The translations under genes were made by a program, and so were the position numbers. Shown here in pieces: positions 8,805 to 15,882 of a stretch of DNA of 64,000 bases; within the stretch, counting starts at the first letter, position 1; each line of letters starts with the position of its first letter. The DNA is from Antarcticimicrobium sediminis. GTDB lineage: Bacteria > Pseudomonadota > Alphaproteobacteria > Rhodobacterales > Rhodobacteraceae. Below the pieces are notes generated by a model. That model saw nothing but the letters and a program-made list of their open reading frames with translations. It had not been told where the DNA came from and searched no databases. Where the stretch lies: contig NZ_SMFP01000003.1 in assembly GCF_004348975.1 (NCBI RefSeq), positions 248,001 through 312,000 on the forward strand, read 5' to 3'.

Positions 8805-9962
8805 TCACACGTCGAGCGAACGCGCGATCAACTCCTTCATGATCTCGTTGGTGCCACCATAGATCATCTGCACCCGGCTGTCGGCATAGAGCCGCGCAAT
8901 GGGGTATTCCATCATGTAGCCATAGCCACCGAACAGCTGCAGGCATTCATGCACCACCTCGTTCTGGGTCTGGCTGCCCCAGTATTTCGCCATCGATGCG
9001 GTGGCGGCGTCCAGCTCGCCGACCTCCAGCCTTGTGATGCAATCATTGACGAAACTGCGCAACAGTTCGGCCTTGGTCTTCATCTCGGCCAGCTTGAACC
9101 GGGTGTTCTGGAAATCCATCACGCGTTGGCCAAAGGCCTTGCGCTCCTGCACGTATTTCACCGTTTCGGCAATGGCGAAATCGATCACCCCCAAAGCAGT
9201 CAGTGCGATCAGCAACCGCTCCCACGGCAGTTGTTTCATCAGCTGATAAAACCCCTGCCCTTCCTCATTGCCCAGCAGGTTGGTCATCGGCACCTTGACG
9301 TCCTCAAAGAACAGCTCGGCGGTGTCGTTGGCCTTCATCCCCAGTTTTTTCAGGTTGCGCCCCCGACGGAACCCCTCGGCCCCCTCGGTTTCCAGCGCGA
9401 TCAGCGACACCCCCTTGGCGCCCGCCCCCTTGGCGGTCTTGGCCACCACGATGATCAGATCGGCGGTATGCCCATTGGTGATAAAGGTCTTGGAGCCGTT
9501 CAGCCGATAGGAATTGCCATCCTTCTCCGCTGTTGTCCGCACCGCCTGCAGGTCGGACCCAGTGCCCGGCTCGGTCATGGCGATGGCCGCCACCATCTCG
9601 CCGGTGACCAGTTTCGGCAGCCAACGCGCCTTTTGCTCCTCGGTGGCGAAACTCACCAGATAGTGCATCACGATGGACTGGATCGAAAACCCCCAGCCGC
9701 TGTCGCCGCGCGCGCCCTGTTCATAAACGGCGATGGCATCAAAGCCGATCCCGCCACCCGAGCCGCCAAATTCCTCGGCGATCGCACCGCCCATGATCCC
9801 GGCCTCTCCGGCCTTGGTCCAAAAGGCGCGATCGACCAGACCCTGTTCGACCCAGCGATCAATATTGGGCACCAGTTCGGCGTCATAGAACCGGCCAACG
9901 CTGTCGGCGAACATGCCGTGTTCGTCCTGCGCCCAGCCAGACGTTTTGGTGATAAGGCTCAT
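8805..9962 (-). CDS. Acyl-CoA dehydrogenase (isovaleryl/long-chain active-site type)
   Basis: 385-residue FAD enzyme that introduces a 2,3-double bond into an acyl-CoA and passes electrons to ETF. Signatures are AMTEPGTGSDLQAVRT (FAD/substrate) near residue 130, the C-terminal LQLFGGYGYMMEYPIAR, and YGGTNEIM. The usual catalytic Glu of YEGT is Gly here. PWERLLIA near residue 245 supplies a Glu at the alternative place used by isovaleryl- and long-chain acyl-CoA dehydrogenases. ATG at 9962 has GGAGGAG six bases upstream; the open frame further upstream is ignored for that reason. It stands alone with repeat copy B after it. Confidence 0.85.
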   Translation of the reverse strand: MSLITKTSGWAQDEHGMFADSVGRFYDAELVPNIDRWVEQGLVDRAFWTKAGEAGIMGGAIAEEFGGSGGGIGFDAIAVYEQGARGDSGWGFSIQSIVMHYLVSFATEEQKARWLPKLVTGEMVAAIAMTEPGTGSDLQAVRTTAEKDGNSYRLNGSKTFITNGHTADLIIVVAKTAKGAGAKGVSLIALETEGAEGFRRGRNLKKLGMKANDTAELFFEDVKVPMTNLLGNEEGQGFYQLMKQLPWERLLIALTALGVIDFAIAETVKYVQERKAFGQRVMDFQNTRFKLAEMKTKAELLRSFVNDCITRLEVGELDAATASMAKYWGSQTQNEVVHECLQLFGGYGYMMEYPIARLYADSRVQMIYGGTNEIMKELIARSLDV

Positions 9963-10073
9963 CAGCCGCTCCTCCCAGAATGCGATTTCAACCCCGATCC
10001 TAGGCGGTGGCCGAGCAAAGGCAATCCGCCCGCACCGCCCGCTACGCAACGTCCCGGAGAGTCTGCCGCCGCG

Positions 10074-10718
10074 TCAGTGTGGGCGCAGCGCCGCCTCGAC
10101 CCCGGCGGCACAGAAGGTCACCAGATCCTCGGCCACTGCGGTCGCCTCCTGCTCCCCGGCCAGCGCAGCGATCCGCCAGCCAGAGGTCACATGCGCCAGC
10201 ATCGCCGCGACGGAATAGACGAACCCGGTGGCGACAGCCCGGCGCGGCACACCGGGGTGCAGCGCCGCTATCTCGTCGATGAACCGCCCCATGGTCGGAT
10301 CGAACCACTCTGCCGCCAGCCCCCGCCAGCGCGGATCGGCCGAAACATGGGCCACCAGCCGCGCATAGGCCAGCCATTGCGGCCCGCCCTCGCGCGCCAT
10401 GCGGACATAGGGCTCAAGGAAACAGCAAACCACATCGCGCAGCGCCATCGGCCCCGCCGCCTTGCGCGTTGCCAAGGCCTCCAGCCGCAGCTGCGACAAC
10501 TCTTGCGCGCGACGCGCCACGGTACGGTGAAACAGCTCTTCCTTGCCGCCACCGTGGTGATGCACCAACCCCGCCGGCACCCCTGCTTCTGCCGCGATGT
10601 CGCGAATCGTCGCACCATCGAAGCCGTGCTGGGAAAAGACCCGTTCCGCGGCGTCAAGAATGCGGGTCTTGGTCTGCAAGGATCGCTGCGAAGGCGCCCT
10701 TTTCCGTTGTTTTTCCAC
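10074..10718 (-). CDS. TetR-family transcriptional regulator
   Basis: 214-residue repressor. The N-terminal TetR DNA-binding domain has RILDAAERVFSQHGFDGATI and the recognition helix in AEAGVPAGLVHHHGGGKEELF; the rest is the helical ligand domain. The GTG start at 10718 with GGAG 7-8 nt upstream is chosen because a longer frame would run into the divergent gene. It is transcribed away from the FMO-BASS-SDR-SDR operon with 78 bp between the start codons, the usual arrangement for a local regulator. The ligand is unknown but is probably the substrate of that operon. Confidence 0.85.
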   Translation of the reverse strand: MEKQRKRAPSQRSLQTKTRILDAAERVFSQHGFDGATIRDIAAEAGVPAGLVHHHGGGKEELFHRTVARRAQELSQLRLEALATRKAAGPMALRDVVCCFLEPYVRMAREGGPQWLAYARLVAHVSADPRWRGLAAEWFDPTMGRFIDEIAALHPGVPRRAVATGFVYSVAAMLAHVTSGWRIAALAGEQEATAVAEDLVTFCAAGVEAALRPH

Positions 10719-10764
10719 GCGAATTCTCCGGTGTGCAGAGGCATATTGCTTTATTTTGGTCACA

Positions 10765-10778
10765 TGTTCAATATAACA
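10765..10778. promoter_or_regulatory. Candidate promoter/TetR operator between tetR and the FMO operon
   Basis: TGTT-N6-AACA dyad at 10765-10778, containing TATAAC (10772-10777), a possible -10 box for the plus-strand operon. The surrounding 40 bp are AT-rich. No strong -35 is visible, and the dyad is short. Confidence 0.3.
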
Positions 10779-10796
10779 ACCAGCACGGGAGGAAAC

Positions 10797-12140
10797 ATGA
10801 CAGGAACACGCGACAGGTTCGCCCTTATCGGGGCCGGGCCAATGGGGCTGGCTGCCGCCAAGGTACTGGCCGAACAGGGCATCCCGTTTCAGGGGTTCGA
10901 AGTGCATTCAGATGTCGGCGGGCTCTGGGACATCACCGGGCCGAAATCGACGATGTATGATTCCGCACATCTGATTTCATCCAAAACGATGACGGAATTC
11001 ACCGATTTCCCGATGCGTGAGGGGGTGGCCGATTACCCCTCGCATCGCGAACTGAAGCAATATTTTCAGGACTTCGCGCGGGAATTCGACCTCTATCGCC
11101 GCTATTATTTCGGCGCCGAGGTGCGCGAGGTTACGCCGCTCGGCGGTCCCGGCGATGGCTGGCGCATCAGCTGGCACGATGACGAGGGGGCGCACAGCGA
11201 TACCTTCGCGGGCGTGCTGATCGCCAATGGCACCCTGTCGGAACCCAACATGCCCGACTTCCCCGGCCAGTTCGACGGCGAGCTGATCCATTCCTCGGCC
11301 TATCACAGCGCCAGCCAGTTCGACGGCAAGCGGGTGCTGATCATCGGCGCCGGCAACTCGGGCTGCGACATCGCGGTGGATGCGATCCATCACGGGGAAA
11401 GCTGCGATCTGTCGATGCGGCGCGGCTATTACTTCGTGCCGAAATACGTCTTTGGCAAACCCGCCGACACCATGGGCGGGCTGATCAAGCTGCCGATGTG
11501 GCTCAAGCGGCGGATCGACGGGCTGATCCTGAAATGGTTCGTCGGCGATCCCCAACGCTATGGCTTTCCGAAACCCGACTACCAGCTTTATGAGAGTCAC
11601 CCCGTGGTCAATTCGCTGGTGCTGCACCACGCCGGTCACGGAGATCTTTCGATCCGCCCCGACATTGCACGATTTGATGGCAAAACCGTACAGTTCAAAG
11701 ACGGCAGCGCCCATGACTACGACATGATCGTCGCCGCCACCGGCTACAAGCTGCACTATCCCTTCATCGACAAGGCGCTGCTGAACTGGCAAGGCGACGC
11801 GCCGCATCTTTTCCTCAACACCATGCACCCCACCCGCGACGACCTGTTCGTGCTGGGCATGGTCGAGGCCTCGGGCCTTGGCTGGCAAGGACGCCATGAG
11901 CAGGCCGAGATGGTGGCTAGCTATCTTGCCGGGCTGCGCGACGGCAGTGCCGAGGCCCGCGCGCTGCAGGCGGAAAAGGCGGCCGGGTTCGACCGGGCGA
12001 CCGGCGGCATGGCCTATCTCGATCTACCGCGCATGGCCTATTACGTGGACAAGGCCACCTATCGCAAGGCGGTCACCGGCTGGATCGCGCGGCTGCGCCG
12101 TGGTCAGGGGCAGGGACGGGGGCAGGGACGGGCGGCATGA
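10797..12140 (+). CDS. Flavin-containing monooxygenase (class B)
   Basis: 447-residue FAD- and NADPH-dependent oxygenase. The FAD Rossmann site is LIGAGPMGLAAA at residue 10, the NADPH site is IIGAGNSGCDIA near 182, and FDGELIHSSAY near 158 fits the FxGxxxHxxxY fingerprint of FMOs. Enzymes of this type oxygenate soft nucleophiles (N or S) or carry out Baeyer-Villiger reactions. GGGAGGAAAC lies directly before ATG 10797. The last residues are a GQGQGRGQGR run made by a 12-bp duplication (12107-12130). It is first in an operon with a BASS transporter and two SDR enzymes, all with ATGA overlaps. The substrate is unknown. Confidence 0.85.
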   Translation: MTGTRDRFALIGAGPMGLAAAKVLAEQGIPFQGFEVHSDVGGLWDITGPKSTMYDSAHLISSKTMTEFTDFPMREGVADYPSHRELKQYFQDFAREFDLYRRYYFGAEVREVTPLGGPGDGWRISWHDDEGAHSDTFAGVLIANGTLSEPNMPDFPGQFDGELIHSSAYHSASQFDGKRVLIIGAGNSGCDIAVDAIHHGESCDLSMRRGYYFVPKYVFGKPADTMGGLIKLPMWLKRRIDGLILKWFVGDPQRYGFPKPDYQLYESHPVVNSLVLHHAGHGDLSIRPDIARFDGKTVQFKDGSAHDYDMIVAATGYKLHYPFIDKALLNWQGDAPHLFLNTMHPTRDDLFVLGMVEASGLGWQGRHEQAEMVASYLAGLRDGSAEARALQAEKAAGFDRATGGMAYLDLPRMAYYVDKATYRKAVTGWIARLRRGQGQGRGQGRAA

Positions 12141-13039
12141 GTGGCATCGACGAGATCACGCTGAATTTCAGCCCCGCTTCGCTGACGCTGTTGAACGCCA
12201 TCCTTGCGGTGGTGATGTTCTCGATCGCCATCGACCTGAAGCCAGAGGATTTTCACCGCCTGCGCCGTGCGCCCAAGGCCTTGATCATAGGTCTGTTTTC
12301 GCAATTCATCGTGTTGCCGGTGCTGACCTTCCTGATGGTTCTGGCGATTCAGCCGCGCCCCTCGATCGCACTGGGGCTAATTCTGGTCGCGGCCTGCCCG
12401 GGCGGCAATATCTCCAACTTCATCACCCATCGCGCCGGCGGCAATACCGCCCTCTCGGTGTCGATGACCGCAGTCGCCACCGTGGGCGCGATCCTGCTGA
12501 CGCCGGTCAACATCGCGCTTTGGGGCGGGCTTTACGGCCCTACCCGCGACATCCTGCGCGAAATCGCGATCGACCCGGTTCAGGTGGCGCTCACCGTCGG
12601 CCTGATGCTGGTGCTGCCGCTGGTGCTGGGGGTGCAGTTGAACATGCGCCACCCGGCGCTCGCGGCCCGGTTGCACCGCCCGCTTCAGGCCCTGTCGATG
12701 GCAATTTTCATCGCCTTTATCGTGCTGGCGCTGGCGGCGAACTGGGCGTTCTTCCTTGGCTATGCCGGGGCGGTTGTGGGTCTTGTGGTCCTGCACAACG
12801 CGCTGGCATTGGCGGGCGGCTGGAGCGTGGCCACATTGGCCCGCCTGTCCCCCTATGATCGTCGCGCCGTGACCTTTGAGACCGGGATTCAGAATTCCGG
12901 TCTGGGTCTGGTGCTGATCTTTGCCTTTTTCGGCGGCTTGGGCGGCATGGCGGTGGTGGCCGCGCTCTGGGGGATCTGGCACGCGATCTCGGGCATCGTG
13001 CTGGCCGCGCTGATGGCGCGCAGCGAGGCAGCGCGATGA
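12137..13039 (+). CDS. Bile acid:sodium symporter (BASS) family transporter
   Basis: 300-residue integral membrane protein with about nine or ten hydrophobic helices and the family's conserved AACPGGNISNFITHRAGGN region near residue 88. A second conserved motif, FETGIQNSGLGLVLI near residue 250, contains the ExGxQN signature expected at the sodium/substrate site. BASS proteins import organic anions such as bile acids, steroids or 2-oxoacids. Its ATG overlaps the stop of the FMO gene (12137-12140) and its own stop overlaps the next start. It probably imports the compound that the FMO and SDR enzymes process; that is inference. Confidence 0.85.
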   Translation: MSGIDEITLNFSPASLTLLNAILAVVMFSIAIDLKPEDFHRLRRAPKALIIGLFSQFIVLPVLTFLMVLAIQPRPSIALGLILVAACPGGNISNFITHRAGGNTALSVSMTAVATVGAILLTPVNIALWGGLYGPTRDILREIAIDPVQVALTVGLMLVLPLVLGVQLNMRHPALAARLHRPLQALSMAIFIAFIVLALAANWAFFLGYAGAVVGLVVLHNALALAGGWSVATLARLSPYDRRAVTFETGIQNSGLGLVLIFAFFGGLGGMAVVAALWGIWHAISGIVLAALMARSEAAR

Positions 13040-13974
13040 CCCGAATCCTGATCACCGGTGCCGGCGGCATGGTGGGCCGCACCCTGCTGTCCGAACTGGC
13101 GGGCACTGCGCATGAGATCATCGCAACCGATCTGAGCGCCCCGGCAGAGCTGCCGGAAAATGCACGCTTCACCCGCATGGATGTCACCGGCGATGATCCG
13201 GCGCAGGTGATCGGTGCTGAGCGGCCCGAGGTCATTCTTCACCTCGCCTCCATCGTCACCCCGCCCCCCGGCGCCGGGCGCGCACTCGCCTATCAGGTGG
13301 ATGTGGAAGGCACGCGCAAGGTGCTTGCCGCCGCAGTAGCGGCTGGCACGCGGCGGTTGGTGGTCACCTCTTCCGGAGCCGCCTATGGCTATCACGCCGA
13401 CGCCCCCGCCTGGCTGCGCGAAAGCGATCCGCTGCGCGGCAACCCGGAGTTCCCCTATTCCGATCACAAGCGACAGGTCGAAGAGATGCTGGCAAAGGCC
13501 CGCCGCGACCAGCCGCAGTTGGAACAGGTGGTGCTGCGCGTCGGCACGGTGCTGGGGACCGGCACCGACAACCAGATCACCGCGCTGTTTCGCAAACCCC
13601 GGCTGCTGGCCATCGCCGGCTGCGACAGCCCCTTTGTCTTTATCTGGACACCGGATCTGGCCCGCATCCTGCTGCGCGCCGCCACCGACGGGCCGCCGGG
13701 GATCTACAACGTGGCGGGTGACGGCGCGTTGAGCATATCCGACATCGCCCGTCGCCTTGGCAAGCCGGTGCTGCGCCTGCCCGCCTGGAGCCTGAAGGTG
13801 GCGCTGACCATCGCCCATCCGCTGCGGCTTTCGCGCTATGGCCCGGAACAGGTGCGGTTCCTGCAATATCGCCCCGTGCTGGCCAATGACGCGCTAAAAC
13901 AAGACTTCGGCTATATCCCGGAAAAGACCAGCGCCGAGACCTTCGAGGTCTGGAAGTCATGGGCCGGGCTATGA
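13036..13974 (+). CDS. NAD-dependent epimerase/dehydratase family protein (extended SDR)
   Basis: 312-residue extended short-chain dehydrogenase. The N terminus ILITGAGGMVGRTLL is the GxxGxxG dinucleotide site; VVTSSGAAYGYH supplies the active-site Ser, and YSDHKRQVEE (about 150) the YxxxK-like Tyr/Lys pair. A middle FVFIWTPDLARILL segment fits sugar epimerases and 3-beta-hydroxysteroid dehydrogenase-like proteins alike. Translation is coupled on both sides (ATGA at 13036; overlap with the next gene at 13971). The function in the FMO-BASS module is not known. Confidence 0.8.
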   Translation: MTRILITGAGGMVGRTLLSELAGTAHEIIATDLSAPAELPENARFTRMDVTGDDPAQVIGAERPEVILHLASIVTPPPGAGRALAYQVDVEGTRKVLAAAVAAGTRRLVVTSSGAAYGYHADAPAWLRESDPLRGNPEFPYSDHKRQVEEMLAKARRDQPQLEQVVLRVGTVLGTGTDNQITALFRKPRLLAIAGCDSPFVFIWTPDLARILLRAATDGPPGIYNVAGDGALSISDIARRLGKPVLRLPAWSLKVALTIAHPLRLSRYGPEQVRFLQYRPVLANDALKQDFGYIPEKTSAETFEVWKSWAGL

Positions 13975-14732
13975 GATACGCGGTGATCTCGGGCGGGGCC
14001 GGCGGGCTGGGCCGCGCATTGGCGGCGCAATTGCAGGCCGAAGGCTGGGCCGTCGCCCTGCTCGACCTCACGACCGAGGGGCTGGAGCAGACTCCGCAAC
14101 AGCTTCCCCTCGCCTGCGACCTGACCGAGCCCGTCAGCCTGTCGGCGGCCATGACGCGGGTGATCGACTGGAGCGGCGGCGCGGTCGATCTTGCAATCTA
14201 CAACGCCGGGGTGACCCAGATCGGCGGGTTCGCCGAAAGCGATGCCGACAGCCATCGGCGGGTGTTCGAGATCAACTATTTCGCCGCCGTCGCAATGGCC
14301 CGCGCCCTGCTGACCCCGGTGCGCGCGGCGCGGGGCACGCATCTGGCTATCTCCTCGGTCGCCGGGTTTTCGCCGCTGTATCATCGCACCGCTTATGCCG
14401 CCTCGAAACATGCGCTCAACGGGTTCTTCAGCTCGCTGAGGTCCGAAGAGCGGGTCCACGGCGTTCATGTCGCCATCGCGGCCCCGTCGTTCGTCGCAAC
14501 CAATATCGGCAACGAGCAGCGCCGCGCTGATGGCATTGCGCGGCCCGGATCAGCCACAGACGGCATGGATTACATGACCCCGGACCGGGCCGCCGTGGAC
14601 ATCCTGCACGGGCTTGAACGGCGCCGCGACTTCATCCCCGTGGGCCGGGTCGCGCGGCTCGCGTGGTGGATCAACCGGCTATCGCCGCGCCTGTTCCAGC
14701 GGCTGATGGAGCGCAACATCGGCGGCACCTGA
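13971..14732 (+). CDS. Classical SDR-family oxidoreductase
   Basis: 253-residue NAD(P)-dependent dehydrogenase. The nucleotide site is SGGAGGLGRAL, IYNAGVTQ gives the NAG motif, and catalytic residues are the Ser in ISSVAGFSP with YAASK (about 147-151). ATG at 13971 overlaps the previous stop as ATGA, matching the other junctions of this operon; an ATG 12 nt earlier is possible. It is the last gene of the FMO-BASS-SDR-SDR operon and probably oxidises or reduces a hydroxyl/keto group on the same substrate. The C-terminal helix RLARLAWWINRLSPRLFQ resembles a peripheral membrane anchor. Confidence 0.85.
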   Translation: MRYAVISGGAGGLGRALAAQLQAEGWAVALLDLTTEGLEQTPQQLPLACDLTEPVSLSAAMTRVIDWSGGAVDLAIYNAGVTQIGGFAESDADSHRRVFEINYFAAVAMARALLTPVRAARGTHLAISSVAGFSPLYHRTAYAASKHALNGFFSSLRSEERVHGVHVAIAAPSFVATNIGNEQRRADGIARPGSATDGMDYMTPDRAAVDILHGLERRRDFIPVGRVARLAWWINRLSPRLFQRLMERNIGGT

Positions 14733-14753
14733 TGCCCCGCCGCCGGTGGACAT

Positions 14754-14820
14754 GAGTATTTGCAACAAGAAGAAGCGGGGACGGCCTTCTTCTTGGCCAA
14801 AATACTCCCGCCGGAGGCCT
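14754..14820. repeat. Inverted pair of the AAATACTC intergenic repeat (copy C)
   Basis: A minus-oriented copy at 14754-14775 (GAGTATTT...AAGAAGAAG) faces a plus-oriented copy at 14786-14820 (CTTCTTCTT...AAATACTC). The arms pair over 9 + 8 bp with a 5-nt internal bulge and a 10-nt loop. The hairpin follows the last gene of the FMO operon and may end its transcript, although no T run follows. Confidence 0.8.
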
Positions 14821-14944
14821 CGTGGCGGGCGCAGACCGCCGCGATCGCCGCCCTCAAGGCCGGGCTTTCCGATCGCCATAGGGGCCGCTAAGGTCGCGGC
14901 GAACGGGCGCGGCCCGGCAAAGAACGAAGCGAAAGGATTAGAGA

Positions 14945-15808
14945 ATGGCAAAGATTGCGTTTCTGGGGCTGGGCGTGATGGGCTATCCGATGGCCGGGCA
15001 TCTGCAAAAGGCCGGGCATGAGGTGACGGTCTATAACCGGACCAAAGCCAAGGCCGACAAATGGGCGGCCGAACAGGGCGGCACAGCGGCCCCGACCCCG
15101 CGCGAGGCCGCTGCGGGTGCCGATTTCGTGATGGCCTGTGTTGGCAATGACGACGATTTGCGGGCGGTCTGTACCGGCGCGGACGGGGCCTTTGCCGGGA
15201 TGAAACCGGGGGCCATTTTCGTCGATCACACCACGGTATCGTCCAAAGTCACCACCGAAATGTACGCTTTGGCCAAGGCCGCCGGGCTGGGTTTCGTCGA
15301 CGCGCCGGTCTCGGGCGGTCAGGCGGGGGCCGAAAACGGCGTGCTGTCGATCATGTGCGGCGGCGAGGCGGCGCAGTATGGTGCCGCCGAACCGGTGATG
15401 CAGGCCTATGGCCGCACCATCAAGCGGCTGGGCGAGAGCGGCGCCGGGCAGCTGACCAAGATGGTCAACCAGATCTGCATTGCGGGTCTGGTGCAGGCGC
15501 TGAGCGAGGGGATCAATTTCGCCGAAAAGGCCGGGCTTGATGGCCGCGCGGTGATCGATGTGATCGCCGGCGGGGCCGCCGGATCGTGGCAGATGGCGAA
15601 CCGGCACGAGACCATGCTGGACGACAAGTTCGAGCATGGCTTTGCGGTGGACTGGATGCGCAAGGATCTGGGTATCTGTCTGGCCACTGCAGATGAGATC
15701 GGGGCCAGCCTGCCGGTCACCGCGCTGGTCGATCAATTCTATAAGGACGTGCAAGCCATGGGCGGCAACCGTTGGGACACCTCCAGCCTGATCAAACGGC
15801 TAAAATAG
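14945..15808 (+). CDS. Beta-hydroxyacid dehydrogenase (3-hydroxyisobutyrate/tartronate semialdehyde reductase family)
   Basis: 287-residue NAD(P)-dependent dehydrogenase. FLGLGVMGYPMAGHL is the N-terminal dinucleotide site, VDAPVSGGQAGAENG (about 118) is the substrate-binding DxPVSGG motif, and KMVNQ near 176 holds the catalytic Lys. Length and motifs fit 2-hydroxy-3-oxopropionate reductase or 3-hydroxyisobutyrate dehydrogenase; the sequence alone does not decide between them. An AAAGGA site lies 7 nt before ATG 14945. It is monocistronic, separated from the FMO operon by the inverted repeat and ended by the bidirectional terminator at 15837. Confidence 0.85.
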   Translation: MAKIAFLGLGVMGYPMAGHLQKAGHEVTVYNRTKAKADKWAAEQGGTAAPTPREAAAGADFVMACVGNDDDLRAVCTGADGAFAGMKPGAIFVDHTTVSSKVTTEMYALAKAAGLGFVDAPVSGGQAGAENGVLSIMCGGEAAQYGAAEPVMQAYGRTIKRLGESGAGQLTKMVNQICIAGLVQALSEGINFAEKAGLDGRAVIDVIAGGAAGSWQMANRHETMLDDKFEHGFAVDWMRKDLGICLATADEIGASLPVTALVDQFYKDVQAMGGNRWDTSSLIKRLK

Positions 15809-15836
15809 ACCCGCCACCAAGGCCCTTCGAAAACGG

Positions 15837-15866
15837 AAATGCCCGGGCAATCGCCCGGGCATTTTT
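15837..15866. terminator. Bidirectional rho-independent terminator
   Basis: Perfect 12-bp stem AAATGCCCGGGC / GCCCGGGCATTT with the 4-nt loop AATC, then T residues on the plus strand and a broken T run on the minus strand. It sits in the gap between the convergent dehydrogenase (+) and RND (-) genes and should serve both. Confidence 0.92.
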
Positions 15867-15882
15867 GCATTCAGCGTTTCGA

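Noticed and set aside
8757-10796. Upstream extension of the FMO frame on the plus strand
   Set aside because: Runs antisense through the acyl-CoA dehydrogenase and TetR genes; the FMO has a strong ribosome site at 10797.
12107-12130. 12-bp tandem duplication at the end of the FMO gene
   Set aside because: Only two units; explains the GQGQGRGQGR tail but is too small to be a separate repeat feature.
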